In this document: positions 43,379 through 52,572 of the stretch, one piece after another
Layout: the number at the start of each line of letters is the position of its first letter
How positions within the stretch are numbered: position 1 is the stretch's first letter
From: Secundilactobacillus kimchicus JCM 15530
GTDB taxonomy: Bacteria > Bacillota > Bacilli > Lactobacillales > Lactobacillaceae
Length of the DNA: 64,000 bases
Direction of reading: 5' to 3'
Assembly (NCBI RefSeq): GCF_001433995.1
Contig: NZ_AZCX01000003.1
Span: 186,001-250,000 of the forward strand
The notes under the pieces: model-generated
Database searches by the model: none
The model's input: the letters and a program-made list of their open reading frames with translations, nothing else
What the model was told of the DNA's origin: nothing
Made by a program: the position numbers and the translations under genes

Positions 43379-44677
43379 TTATTGACCATTAACAAGCGTG
43401 TCGTAGCGATTCCACTGATGATTAATCGAGACATACCAGGTTGGCACTAAGTTCACCACTTTCTTCAGGGTTTTATCCCAGGTCCAGTGATAGCCCAGCT
43501 GAATGTCATCAATTTTCTTAGCCGAGATTCCCAACGCCGCGAGCTTAGCTAGCAACTCAGTCGTCGACATCACCGTTGTGGTCTGCGTCGACGGCGGAAT
43601 TGGTACTTGAAGGCTGGCTAACGAGAAGTTCATGCGGTAGGAATCCTGCCCCAAAATCTTGGTTCGCACCGCCCCAAAGCCCGTTTGATTAAAGACCGGC
43701 ATGCCTTCGACGTACGTTCGGAAAATAATTTGGTGCTGTTTAGCATCATACGAATAGAGCCGAACGTTATCAAGCGGAATGCCAACCATCACCATCTGCG
43801 AGTAGGCCCGTTGCATCATCGTTAAGAAACTACTACTCCCCGTCTGCGAATCATAATTCGTAAACGTCACCGTCCCATCGTTCCGGTTGACGACCATGTG
43901 GCGAAAACCGCGGTCGTCATAGGTGGTACTGGTCTTATGCTTTTTAACCTGCATATTAGAGTTCGTATTCGTTGTCATGATCCGGTTGGCATAGTAGCTC
44001 TCAGACTGTTGGGTAGCCTGATAGCTGTAAACTTTCATCGTTGTTTTCTTTGGGTAATAAACCAGTGGTCGGCCGTGCCAGTTACGAAATTCAACCTGGG
44101 TGGCAACTCGCGGTTCAGTCAAAATATCATTGAGCTTCGATTGACTGTTTCCTGTGACGGTGACGCGACTCACCTGTTTTGTTGAATCATTTAACAGGTA
44201 AATGTGCGCCGAATCGTTCGTCAGTAACTGAACCCGGTTAAAGTTCCGATTACTGATCCGGAACTTTTGGTTATAAACCGACTTAAAATACTGTGAGTTA
44301 ATCACGTTTCCGAGATCCAATACCACACTATTTTTCCGGTTTAACTGGTCGAAATAAGGGGTTTCTGAATGGTTACTAACCGTGGCCACCTGGCGCGTCG
44401 AAAAGGTCCCCAGCAGGCCTTGAAATTCCGCGGCAAGATTGGTTTCACTATTTGAGAGTAGCGATTGGTTGCCCGCCTTATCTGTGTAAATAATCTGATT
44501 TGGCAAGTTCACTTCGCGAAATGAAGCGTTCGTGGCATTATCGTTACTATTGCCCGGTTTCGTTGAATCATTGAGGTTAGAATGGGCCGGATTCGTCCAG
44601 AGCATCCCCGACATTCCGAGGCTAACAAGCACCGCGACGGCCAGACCGACTGGTAGTATCAGTTTTTTAAGCTTCAT
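43379..44677 (-). CDS. walH: WalH (YycH), regulator of WalK
   Basis: A 432-residue protein with one N-terminal membrane segment (about 5-26) and a large extracytoplasmic region with YycH-type features (FSTRQVATVSNHSETPYFDQL, RTYVEGMPVFNQTGFGAV). Its start overlaps walK by 11 bases, so they are co-translated. It works with WalI to restrain WalK. Confidence 0.93.
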   Translation of the reverse strand: MKLKKLILPVGLAVAVLVSLGMSGMLWTNPAHSNLNDSTKPGNSNDNATNASFREVNLPNQIIYTDKAGNQSLLSNSETNLAAEFQGLLGTFSTRQVATVSNHSETPYFDQLNRKNSVVLDLGNVINSQYFKSVYNQKFRISNRNFNRVQLLTNDSAHIYLLNDSTKQVSRVTVTGNSQSKLNDILTEPRVATQVEFRNWHGRPLVYYPKKTTMKVYSYQATQQSESYYANRIMTTNTNSNMQVKKHKTSTTYDDRGFRHMVVNRNDGTVTFTNYDSQTGSSSFLTMMQRAYSQMVMVGIPLDNVRLYSYDAKQHQIIFRTYVEGMPVFNQTGFGAVRTKILGQDSYRMNFSLASLQVPIPPSTQTTTVMSTTELLAKLAALGISAKKIDDIQLGYHWTWDKTLKKVVNLVPTWYVSINHQWNRYDTLVNGQ

Positions 44678-46541
44678 CCCAGAGATCCGCCCCCTCTTCT
44701 AACGGTTCATACGGCAGTGAAATGTAGAAGGTCGAGCCGTGACCTTCTCGACTTTCAACCCAGATTTTCCCGCCCAATGACTGAACGGTTTCCTTTGAAA
44801 TAGCGAGACCTAATCCCGTCCCACCTTGTTCGCGAGAACGCGCCTTATCCACTCGGTAGAACCGGTCAAAGACGTGGGGGATATCCGCTCGTGGAATCCC
44901 CAATCCCTGGTCCGTGACGCTCAACACGACGGTATTTTGCGTCTCGACTAAACGACACGTAATCACCCCACCATCAGGTGAATACTTGATGGCGTTGTTC
45001 ATAATGTTGTCTAACACCTGAGTAAAGCGGTCCGTGTCAATTTCAACCCACAGATCACGCTTGGTAAATTCTCGTTTGATCGTGTAATGCTTGTCCAACC
45101 GGTCGTTTTGTTCGTCAGAATCAATAATCATATCAAACCGGTTTAAGACATAGTTAAAGAGCTCGTTGATGTTGACCAACTCAAGGTTAAGCTTCTGAGT
45201 CCCCGAGTCCATCCGTGACAACGTCAACAGATCATTAATCATCCGGATCATTCGGTCGGTTTCGTCCTGAGTCACCTTTAGAAACTGCGGGGCAATTTCA
45301 GGATCCTGCCAAGCGCCATCAGATAAAGCTTCGATATACGACCGAACACTGGTCAGCGGTGTCCGTAACTCATGCGACACATTCGACACGAACTGACGCC
45401 GATCTTGGTCGATTTTTTGTTGTTCCGTCACATCATGAAGCACACAAGCCAACCCACTAATAAAGCCGGATTCCCGTTGAATCAGTGAGAAATAGGCCTG
45501 CAAAATCAAGTCGTGGTCGTCCGTTGAGAAGTCCAACATAATTTCGTCGGGATCCTCCAATAAATCACGCAACGTGTATTGTTGACGAATGTTTAAGATA
45601 TCGAGAATGGACTGACCAATCGCCTTTTCGGAGTCAATCTCCAAAAATTCCACAGCTGTCTCGTTAATAATCGTGACATTCCCGCGACGGTCGGTCGCAA
45701 TCACCCCATCGGTCATATGAGCCATCACAGAATCCAACCGCCTGCGCTCAGACTCCGTGGATTCCTGCGCTTCTTCGACTCGAACAGACAGGTTATTAAC
45801 GGCAATGGCCAGCTGACCCAACTCATCGTTTCCGTAAACTTGAACCTGACCAGAATAGTCTCCTCGAGCGATTCGCATGGTCTGTTCCTTCATTTCGGTG
45901 ATTGGCACGGTAATTGCCCGGGAAATAACGAGTGATAATATTAGCCCTAAAGCAATGGCAATGATGGCCGAGACCACGTAGATTCCCGTCACTTTATTAA
46001 TACCATCGTAAACTGATTGCAGACTCGCCCGAATGTAAACAACACCAACCGGCGTACTGCTCCCGTTACTCTGCTTGATTAACGGCGTGATTTTTGTGTA
46101 ATAGTACTGGTTCGTGGCGGCGTCGTAAGTCGTCGACTCCGCCCCCGCACTGTTATTATAAATCACAACTTTAACGGCGTTATCCGTCGTTTTTTGCCCA
46201 ACAACCTGCTGATTATTGGCCTCGTTCGTCCCACGGATGGTGCCCTTGGTATCAATCACTTGAATTTGAGCGTTAGCCGTACTTGGAATGTTGGCATCAG
46301 ACAGCAAAATGCGGATTTGACGGTTCGCTGACGTCGTATTTGCCCGCGACAGTTGAGTCGTCAAATTCGTATTAACATACCGCTGAAGTGAAATTTGGTT
46401 TTTAAACTGGCGTAAGTTCTGACTTTCCAGTTGTTGCACAAAGACGGCACCAACAATTTCCAGCGTGATCAGCAACATCATTGCAAAAACAAACGCAATT
46501 TTAAACTGAATTGAATGGTACCATTTAAGTTTCTGTTTCAC
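44667..46541 (-). CDS. walK: Sensor histidine kinase WalK
   Basis: A 624-residue membrane kinase. Two membrane segments flank an extracytoplasmic PAS-like domain (about 45-180), followed by HAMP (about 205-258), a cytoplasmic PAS domain (about 265-375), the phosphoacceptor H390 in SHELRTP, and HATPase N-box DNIMNNAIKYSP near 507. WalK with WalR controls essential cell-wall metabolism genes. Length and domain order match lactobacillar WalK. It lies 36 bases after walR. Confidence 0.97.
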   Translation of the reverse strand: MKQKLKWYHSIQFKIAFVFAMMLLITLEIVGAVFVQQLESQNLRQFKNQISLQRYVNTNLTTQLSRANTTSANRQIRILLSDANIPSTANAQIQVIDTKGTIRGTNEANNQQVVGQKTTDNAVKVVIYNNSAGAESTTYDAATNQYYYTKITPLIKQSNGSSTPVGVVYIRASLQSVYDGINKVTGIYVVSAIIAIALGLILSLVISRAITVPITEMKEQTMRIARGDYSGQVQVYGNDELGQLAIAVNNLSVRVEEAQESTESERRRLDSVMAHMTDGVIATDRRGNVTIINETAVEFLEIDSEKAIGQSILDILNIRQQYTLRDLLEDPDEIMLDFSTDDHDLILQAYFSLIQRESGFISGLACVLHDVTEQQKIDQDRRQFVSNVSHELRTPLTSVRSYIEALSDGAWQDPEIAPQFLKVTQDETDRMIRMINDLLTLSRMDSGTQKLNLELVNINELFNYVLNRFDMIIDSDEQNDRLDKHYTIKREFTKRDLWVEIDTDRFTQVLDNIMNNAIKYSPDGGVITCRLVETQNTVVLSVTDQGLGIPRADIPHVFDRFYRVDKARSREQGGTGLGLAISKETVQSLGGKIWVESREGHGSTFYISLPYEPLEEGADLWDEA

Positions 46542-46577
46542 ACCCTGCTTACCCCTTCGCGTGCTTCAAACTTTGAG

Positions 46578-47297
46578 CTACGCTTGCCCAGCTGCATCGC
46601 CATCACTACTATTGCGTAAGTAATAGCCCACGCCACGACGGGTAATTAACCATACCGGGTGACCTGGGTTATCTTCAATTTTTTCCCGTAATCGCCGAAC
46701 CGTCACATCCACCGTTCGGACATCACCGAAGTAGTCGTAACCCCACACCGTCTGTAGTAAGTGTTCCCGGGTCATGACCTGACCAATGTGTTGGCCTAAA
46801 TAATGTAATAGTTCAAACTCACGGTGCGTTAACTCGATGTTTTCGCCGTGTTTAGACACTGCGTAAGCATCAGGATGAATCACAATGTCACCGACTTCAA
46901 TATCCGTATTATCGCTAGTCTCGGCGGTGCTGACGGAGTTTTGACGGCGTAAGTTAGCTTTAATTCGGGCAACCAGTTCCCGGTTTGAGAACGGTTTTGT
47001 GACGTAGTCATCCGCCCCCAGCTCAAGGCCTAAGACCTTATCAATCTCAGAGTCCTTAGCCGTGACCATGATAATCGGCGTATCGTGTTTCATCCGAACC
47101 TGACGAGCAACCTCAAGGCCATCAACCTTGGGAAGCATCAAATCAAGCACAATTAAATCGGGTTTTTCGCTCTCAACTAATTTCAAGGCTTCTTCACCAT
47201 CGGAAGCAACGGCAACATCATAGCCTTCCTTGTTTAAGTTAAACTTCATAATATCAGTAATTGGTCGTTCATCATCGACAACTAGAATTTTCTTCAT
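46578..47297 (-). CDS. walR: Response regulator WalR
   Basis: A 239-residue OmpR-type regulator. The receiver domain carries the phosphoacceptor D52 (LIVLDLMLP). The winged helix-turn-helix (about 130-232) includes [33 protein letters not shown]. First gene of the walRKHIJ cluster. AGGAGGA precedes the ATG. A long leader with an 8-bp hairpin precedes it. Confidence 0.97.
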   Translation of the reverse strand: MKKILVVDDERPITDIMKFNLNKEGYDVAVASDGEEALKLVESEKPDLIVLDLMLPKVDGLEVARQVRMKHDTPIIMVTAKDSEIDKVLGLELGADDYVTKPFSNRELVARIKANLRRQNSVSTAETSDNTDIEVGDIVIHPDAYAVSKHGENIELTHREFELLHYLGQHIGQVMTREHLLQTVWGYDYFGDVRTVDVTVRRLREKIEDNPGHPVWLITRRGVGYYLRNSSDGDAAGQA

Positions 47298-47470
47298 CTG
47301 AAAATATCCTCCTCCAGATAGCGGTTATTCGTTCGAGTAAGTTTCGTCAGTAAATTAGGTGCTCGTTTTCGGACCTTAACGGGGGAGCACAGCCACCGTT
47401 AAGACGTTCAGGGGATCGCATAAGCGATTAATGGTGTCCTTTTGGTTCAGGTACACATCACCTATTATAA
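47298..47470 (-). promoter_or_regulatory. walR promoter and long leader
   Basis: On the minus strand an extended -10 TGTTATAAT (TATAAT at 47469-47464) gives a leader of about 150 bases. It contains the stem CTTAACGG (47403-47396)/CCGTTAAG (47382-47375). No T run follows, so the hairpin is not a simple terminator. No -35 is evident. Confidence 0.6.
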
Positions 47471-47590
47471 CACACCCATTTTAAACGTGTTTTCCAAGCA
47501 GACCGGTGCTTTGGCCGACTGTTTGAACCGGGGTAAATCAATAATTTATCATCGTTGAGAATTTTCTTGCAAAAAAATGCAAAAAAACTG

Positions 47591-47619
47591 TTGCCACGTC
47601 TTTGGCCATATGATATTAT
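47591..47619 (+). promoter_or_regulatory. Promoter of the tRNA-Lys gene
   Basis: TTGCCA (47591-47596), 17-base spacer, TATTAT (47614-47619), about 50 bases upstream of the tRNA. Confidence 0.7.
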
Positions 47620-47668
47620 ATTTAACGTTGATTGATTAAGTAATTCAACAGTTAACACATACCGATAT

Positions 47669-47741
47669 GGGCAGTTAGCTCAGCTGGCAGAGCAACGGAC
47701 TCTTAATCCGTGGGTCCAGGGTTCGATCCCCTGACTGCCCA
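47669..47741 (+). tRNA. tRNA-Lys (anticodon CUU)
   Basis: A 73-base cloverleaf. Acceptor arms GGGCAGT/ACTGCCC, D-arm AGCTCAGCTGG, anticodon stem ACGGA/TCCGT around loop CTCTTAA (anticodon CTT at positions 34-36), T-arm with GGTTCGATCC, discriminator A. CCA is not encoded. It reads AAG (lysine) codons. Monocistronic, with a terminator downstream. Confidence 0.96.
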
Positions 47742-47752
47742 TTATACAACAC

Positions 47753-47800
47753 TAACCAGTTTCCACGCCGTGTTTAACCACCGTGGTTGCTGGTTTTTTT
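47753..47800 (+). terminator. Terminator after tRNA-Lys
   Basis: AACCAG...CCACG-CGTGG...CTGGTTTTTTT stem-loop shortly after the tRNA 3' end. Confidence 0.8.
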
Positions 47801-47835
47801 ATGGTTCAAAATAATTCTAATTCTCCATCAGTTTA

Positions 47836-47873
47836 AAGCGGCCCCGCACAATATTTGCGGGGCCGCTTTTTTG
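47836..47873 (+). terminator. Second terminator-like hairpin
   Basis: AAGCGGCCCCGCA...TGCGGGGCCGCTTTTTT, a strong stem with no gene between it and the preceding terminator. Likely a back-up terminator, or the 3' end of a short untranslated transcript. Confidence 0.75.
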
Positions 47874-47927
47874 GGTGGGTGCTCGGGGGCCAATCCAATT
47901 GCCAACTCAAAAAATTGCAAATGGACC

Positions 47928-47956
47928 TTGATATTTATTTAGAATCATTCTAATAT
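47928..47956 (+). promoter_or_regulatory. Promoter with PerR-type box
   Basis: TTGATA (-35, 47928-47933), 17-base spacer, TAATAT (-10, 47951-47956). Overlapping them is the perfect 15-bp palindrome TTAGAATCATTCTAA (47939-47953), a two-base-per-arm-close match to the PerR/Fur consensus TTATAATNATTATAA. The downstream gene is a peroxide- or oxygen-consuming oxidoreductase, which fits PerR control. Confidence 0.75.
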
Positions 47957-47988
47957 ATAGGCGATTATTAAACGAGGAGGAATTGGTC

Positions 47989-49359
47989 ATGGAAAAAACA
48001 AGAGTCGTTATTGTTGGTGCTTCTCACGGTGGTCACCAATCTATTTTGGAACTCCTACACCGTTATGATAACCTCGATATCACCCTATTTGAAGCAGGTG
48101 ACTTTATTTCGTTTATGTCCTGTGGAATGGAACTTTACCTTGAAAACAGCGTGACGAATGTTTCGGATGTGCGAAATTTTGAACCCAAGCTGTTTACGGA
48201 TCAAGGCATCCACATCCTCAACAACCACAAAGTCAGCCAGATTAATGCCGACGATAAAACGTTGACCGTCAACGACACCGTCAACGGCAAAAGCCAGACC
48301 GTCGCTTATGATAAATTAATTCTGAGCTCGGGCGTGGTCCCCAACCGGCTCCCCGTTCCTGGCCACGACCTAGCTAACGTTGCCCTCATGCGGGGCTATG
48401 ATTGGGCAACCACAATCAAAGCGAAGCTAGACGATCCTTCGGTTCAAAATATCACCGTTATCGGGGCCGGTTACATCGGCATTGAAGCCGCCGAAGCAAG
48501 CCGGAAAGCGGGCAAGCACGTCACCCTAATCGACATGATTGACCGCCCATTGGGAACCTACTTGGACCATGACATGACTGATATCTTGACTCAACACTTA
48601 ACAACGCAGGGTGTTGACCTGATTATGGGTGCGACAATCAAGGCCTTTAAAGGTCACGATCGGGTCACTGGTGTTGAAACGGATAAAGGGACGGTCGACA
48701 CCGATTTCGTCATTCAAGCGGCTGGTGTCAAGCCAAGTACTGACTGGCTCAAAGGTACCGTTGACCTTGACGATCACGGTTTTATTCAGACTAATGAATA
48801 CTTACAAACCAACCTCCCCGATGTCTACGCTATTGGTGATGCCACGCTCGCCTATTCAATTGCGGCCGAAACTAAACTCCCAATTGCTCTAGCCACCGTT
48901 GCCCGACGAGAAGCCCGGTACGTTTGCCAGCACCTCTTCGAAAAACAACCTACCGTGCCGTTTAAGGGTCTCGTCGGCTCCAGTGCGCTAAGCGTATTTG
49001 ATTATCATTTTGCGACCAGCGGTCTTAACACCACGACAGCTAAAAAAGCCGGGGTACCTGTTTCGATCAGTTTCTATCAGGACACGCTTCGTCCGAGTTA
49101 TGTCCCAGCCGATAAAAATAACCCAACGGTTTCAGCAAACCTCGTCTTTGACCCCGCCACTCACCGGATCCTCGGTGGCGCTGTTCTATCTACGTACGAC
49201 GTTACCGCTCAAGGCAACGTTTTGGCGTTAGCTATCTCTCAACGGTTACGCCTAGAAGATCTGGCCGAGACCGACTTCTTCTTCCAGCCCGGATTTGACC
49301 GACAGTGGAGTCTATGGAACTTAGCCGCCCAACACGCATTGGGGGAGAGCCAATTCTAA
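47989..49359 (+). CDS. FAD-dependent NADH oxidase/peroxidase family enzyme
   Basis: A 456-residue flavoprotein. The FAD motif GASHGGHQ is at residues 10-17, the redox cysteine is C45 in SFMSCGMELYL, the NAD-binding GAGYIGIEAAE is mid-protein, and the FAD tail AIGDATLA follows. Cys-based members reduce O2 to water (Nox) or peroxide (Npr); which one cannot be settled by eye. ATG 47989 is 8 bases after GGAGG. The upstream PerR-type box supports a role in oxygen stress. Confidence 0.9.
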   Translation: MEKTRVVIVGASHGGHQSILELLHRYDNLDITLFEAGDFISFMSCGMELYLENSVTNVSDVRNFEPKLFTDQGIHILNNHKVSQINADDKTLTVNDTVNGKSQTVAYDKLILSSGVVPNRLPVPGHDLANVALMRGYDWATTIKAKLDDPSVQNITVIGAGYIGIEAAEASRKAGKHVTLIDMIDRPLGTYLDHDMTDILTQHLTTQGVDLIMGATIKAFKGHDRVTGVETDKGTVDTDFVIQAAGVKPSTDWLKGTVDLDDHGFIQTNEYLQTNLPDVYAIGDATLAYSIAAETKLPIALATVARREARYVCQHLFEKQPTVPFKGLVGSSALSVFDYHFATSGLNTTTAKKAGVPVSISFYQDTLRPSYVPADKNNPTVSANLVFDPATHRILGGAVLSTYDVTAQGNVLALAISQRLRLEDLAETDFFFQPGFDRQWSLWNLAAQHALGESQF

Positions 49360-49377
49360 ATTCAATAATTAGCTAAC

Positions 49378-49430
49378 TAAAAACGGTGAGTCAGGCGACT
49401 AAAGTCGCCTGACTCACCGTTTTTTATCAC
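49378..49430. terminator. Bidirectional terminator
   Basis: AAAAACGGTGAGTCAGGCGACT...AGTCGCCTGACTCACCGTTTTTT, between the oxidase and budA, which converge. Confidence 0.93.
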
Positions 49431-49435
49431 AATTA

Positions 49436-50149
49436 TTATTCACTTTTATGGATGCTTTCAAGAATGTCATCCGCCGAAAAGTCGTGGTTCATATACGCAG
49501 CATCGCTTGTCGGTAACTGTTGATCCAGTCGGTCAAACTGCTGAAAATCAACCTCGCCCGTCGCTGTTTCATAAGATAGGAGGTGCCCACCAAACCGGTG
49601 ATCGTCCGCCAAAAAATGGCTGTGGAAGCCGCCGACTGCCGCCCCATCAAAGATCTGCGGTGCGTAGTAGCTTAGCAGGGTGCCTTCCACCAAGTCGCGG
49701 TGGAAAACCACCTGACTAGCAGCCGTTTGTGCCAGAGTTTTATAGGGCTTTGTTGACTTTTTAACGACCCGAGTCGTGACGTTTTTAAAAATCCCGTGAA
49801 GCCGGATTGAAAAAAACGTGTTGGCACTGTTTGACGCGGTCAAGATAGCGGCTTGCAACGCAGCTCGAGATTGGTCAGAAACCGTCACTAAGGGCTCATA
49901 TGAGGCAAAATGACTGTTGGCAAATGGCGTGGTAAACTGGGCGTCCACCTCGTTAATTTGGCCGTTTGCGTCGGCTTGATAGACGACCCCATCCAAAATA
50001 ATCAGTTCGCCATCCAATCCCTCACCCGTTCCGATACCCGTGTCGCCATGGGCTAAAATATCAGCCATGGTTGCCGTACCAGTCAACAATCCAGGTACTA
50101 GGAGCGCTAACGTCCCATGTTGAAAAAGGGTCTTCGTATCTGACATCAT
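49436..50149 (-). CDS. budA: Alpha-acetolactate decarboxylase
   Basis: A 237-residue cytosolic enzyme. GGFHSHFLADDHRFGGHLL carries the zinc-binding histidines (HxH...H), and FANSHFASYEPL, RLHGIFKNVTTRVV and DGAAVGG are family blocks. It converts acetolactate to acetoin, the second step of pyruvate disposal towards acetoin. It lies 19 bases downstream of alsS on the same strand. Confidence 0.95.
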   Translation of the reverse strand: MMSDTKTLFQHGTLALLVPGLLTGTATMADILAHGDTGIGTGEGLDGELIILDGVVYQADANGQINEVDAQFTTPFANSHFASYEPLVTVSDQSRAALQAAILTASNSANTFFSIRLHGIFKNVTTRVVKKSTKPYKTLAQTAASQVVFHRDLVEGTLLSYYAPQIFDGAAVGGFHSHFLADDHRFGGHLLSYETATGEVDFQQFDRLDQQLPTSDAAYMNHDFSADDILESIHKSE

Positions 50150-50168
50150 TTCACGTCCTTAACTAAAT

Positions 50169-51839
50169 TTACAAATCGGCTAACGAATCCGTCACAAATC
50201 TAATGTTATCACGGTAGTCAACTGGAATATCAATGAGCGATGGACCGTCCGTGGCCAGAGCTTGGGTTAACGCGGCCTGCAATTCTGCTGGTGTTTCAGC
50301 CCGCAGTCCTTGGGCCCCAAAGCTTTCGGCATATTTAACGTAATCGACTGCCCCCAACGTAACGCCCGCATCACGCCCATAATGCGCCTTTTCCTGAAAC
50401 TTGACCATATCGTAGAAACCATCATTCCAGATCAACTGAACAATGTTGAGATTTAATCGAACCGCGGTCTCCAATTCCTGGCCGGAAAATAAAAATCCAC
50501 CGTCACCTGAAATCGAAATCACCGGTTTCCCAGGTCGCACGAGTGCCGCCGCAATGGCCCACGGCAGGGCAACCCCTAACGTTTGCATCCCGTTACTAAA
50601 CAAGAGGTGGCGGGGATTATAACTCCGAAAATGTCGATCCATCCAAATATAGTGGGAACCCACGTCGACGGTCACTGTTGTTTCGTCAGTGACTTGCCGT
50701 TGCAATTCGGCCACGATGGCTAAGGGGTGCACCCCCTGACCCGGTTTGCTGTCCGGCACCGTATTTTGGGCCGCAAAGGTCGTCCTAAGGTCTTGAAGTT
50801 CACGTTGCTGCTCATCTGCTAAGACCAGGCCCTCAGGCAACGCCGCAGCAACTGCGTTCAACGAAGCCGCAATGTCAGCAACCACCGTTAAATCAGGCTG
50901 GTAATCTGTCGAAATCTCTGGTGTGACACTATCAATTGCGACAGTCTGACCGGTCCGATCCGGGTTCCAGAACCGCGCTTCGTACTCGACGGGATCATAT
51001 CCAACGGTCAATACTAAATCACTGTTTTGCAACAGCTGATCCCCGATTTGGTTGTGAAACAGACCTACCCGACCAAAGAATTGGTCTTCGAGGTCGTGAG
51101 AAATCACGCCTGACCCCTGGAAAGTCTCAACCACTGGCACATGATACCGACGTAGCAGCTTTTGAAGGGCTTCAGCGACGGCTGGGGTCGACCCCCGCAT
51201 CCCGACTAAAATAGCGGGCCGCTTTGCCGTTTTTAGCTGGCTCACGAGCGTCGCCAAACTTTCCGTGTCGATTTGTCCCTGATGGACCGGCTTCAACGCC
51301 TTAATTTCTGGCACCGTGACCGGTTCGCTCAAGACATCTTTCGGAATTGAAATAAACGTGGCCCCAGGCTTGGGACTGACCGCTTCGTTATAGGCATTTG
51401 CGAACACTTCCGATAAATTATCAGCCGTTTCAACCTCAACGCTGGACTTTGTGGCCGCCTTCAAAAGCGCCGTACTGGCAATACTTTGGTGTGTTAAGCG
51501 GGACAAGTCACCGCGGGGCACCTGACCACCAATGGCGATGACGGGATCCGCTTCTGAAGTCGCTGTGATCAATCCGGTGGCAAGATTAGACACCCCGGGA
51601 CCAGACGTCACGGCAACCACACCGGGAACCCCAGTTAACCGCCCTATCCCGGCGGCAATCAACGCTGCATTTTGCTCGTGACGCGTCACAATCAACTGTG
51701 GTGCTGCCGGATTATCCGTGTTTTCAAGCAAGTCAAACAACTGATCCACTTTTGCGCCAGGAATCCCGAAAACATACTTCACACCCTGATTAATCATCGA
51801 CTGCACTAATGCCGCTGCACCGTTTTTAGAAATTGTCAT
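50169..51839 (-). CDS. alsS: Catabolic acetolactate synthase
   Basis: A 556-residue thiamine-diphosphate enzyme. VFGIPGAKVDQLFDLLE carries the catalytic-type N-terminal block with the conserved glutamate in RHEQNAA, and GDGGFLFSGQELETAVRLNLNIVQLIWND is the ThDP/Mg motif. It condenses two pyruvates to acetolactate. It has no regulatory subunit gene, as for the catabolic (AlsS) type. Operon with budA. Confidence 0.95.
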   Translation of the reverse strand: MTISKNGAAALVQSMINQGVKYVFGIPGAKVDQLFDLLENTDNPAAPQLIVTRHEQNAALIAAGIGRLTGVPGVVAVTSGPGVSNLATGLITATSEADPVIAIGGQVPRGDLSRLTHQSIASTALLKAATKSSVEVETADNLSEVFANAYNEAVSPKPGATFISIPKDVLSEPVTVPEIKALKPVHQGQIDTESLATLVSQLKTAKRPAILVGMRGSTPAVAEALQKLLRRYHVPVVETFQGSGVISHDLEDQFFGRVGLFHNQIGDQLLQNSDLVLTVGYDPVEYEARFWNPDRTGQTVAIDSVTPEISTDYQPDLTVVADIAASLNAVAAALPEGLVLADEQQRELQDLRTTFAAQNTVPDSKPGQGVHPLAIVAELQRQVTDETTVTVDVGSHYIWMDRHFRSYNPRHLLFSNGMQTLGVALPWAIAAALVRPGKPVISISGDGGFLFSGQELETAVRLNLNIVQLIWNDGFYDMVKFQEKAHYGRDAGVTLGAVDYVKYAESFGAQGLRAETPAELQAALTQALATDGPSLIDIPVDYRDNIRFVTDSLADL

Positions 51840-52031
51840 TTATTTCACCCTTTCATCCGCTTTGCATGTGAATTACGCTATCGGTTTCAGCCCTCAAAGT
51901 CAACGAAAAAGGCCTAATTTATCAAGGGTTTTATAATTTTATTTTTAGTAGACAAAGTTAGTGAAAATGACCTATAATATTTGGGTTGAATTTGTGCTAG
52001 CGTCACAGCACCTACAAAGGACGTGTTAATT

Positions 52032-52487
52032 ATGTGGACCGTAAAATCATTTTCAGAATTAACTGCGACAGAGCTCCATGCCATTTTAAAATTACGAGTT
52101 GCCATTTTCGTCGTGGCTCAAAATCGAGTCTATCAAGAAGTTGACGATGACGACTTAAAAGCACGCCACATTTTCAAGGTCGTCGACGGCCAGGTTGCCG
52201 CTTACGCCCGAATCTTCGAGACACCCGATGGTGCCGTGACAATCGGTCGCGTCGTCACCAACCCTGCCTTTCGTGGCCAGGGTCTCGGTTCCGAGCTGAT
52301 GACTCAGGTCATGGCCGCCATCAAGCAGTACTACGGTGATCTGCCGATCAAGATCAACGCCCAAGAACAAGTCGAAGGTTACTACCAAAAATTTGGCTTT
52401 GAAACCCAAGGCGCCCCCTTCACATACCATTCAACACCCCATATTCTAATGACGCACGCCGCCATGAATGAACCCTCAAAATCGTAA
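52032..52487 (+). CDS. ElaA-type GNAT acetyltransferase
   Basis: A 151-residue acetyltransferase. LHAILKLRVAIFVVAQN(R)VYQEVDD is the ElaA N-terminal block; IGRVVTNPAFRGQGLGSELM is the acetyl-CoA site; INAQEQVEGYYQKFGF closes the domain. Substrate unknown. ATG 52032 follows AGGA by 10 bases, with GTG 52023 as alternative. A parS site begins 3 bases after the stop. Confidence 0.88.
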   Translation: MWTVKSFSELTATELHAILKLRVAIFVVAQNRVYQEVDDDDLKARHIFKVVDGQVAAYARIFETPDGAVTIGRVVTNPAFRGQGLGSELMTQVMAAIKQYYGDLPIKINAQEQVEGYYQKFGFETQGAPFTYHSTPHILMTHAAMNEPSKS

Positions 52488-52489
52488 AA

Positions 52490-52505
52490 TGTTTCACGTG
52501 AAACA
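52490..52505. promoter_or_regulatory. parS site
   Basis: Perfect TGTTTCACGTGAAACA, immediately downstream of the ElaA-type gene. It is the rightmost of five and probably closest to the origin. Confidence 0.95.
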
Positions 52506-52514
52506 TTTCCACAA

Positions 52515-52557
52515 AAAAATAGCGCTGAACTTCACCGTTCAGCGCTATTTTTTTGTG
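52515..52557. terminator. Bidirectional terminator
   Basis: AAAAAATAGCGCTGAAC...GTTCAGCGCTATTTTTTT between the converging GNAT and MFS genes. Confidence 0.9.
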
Positions 52558-52572
52558 ACCCTAGTCCCCTCA

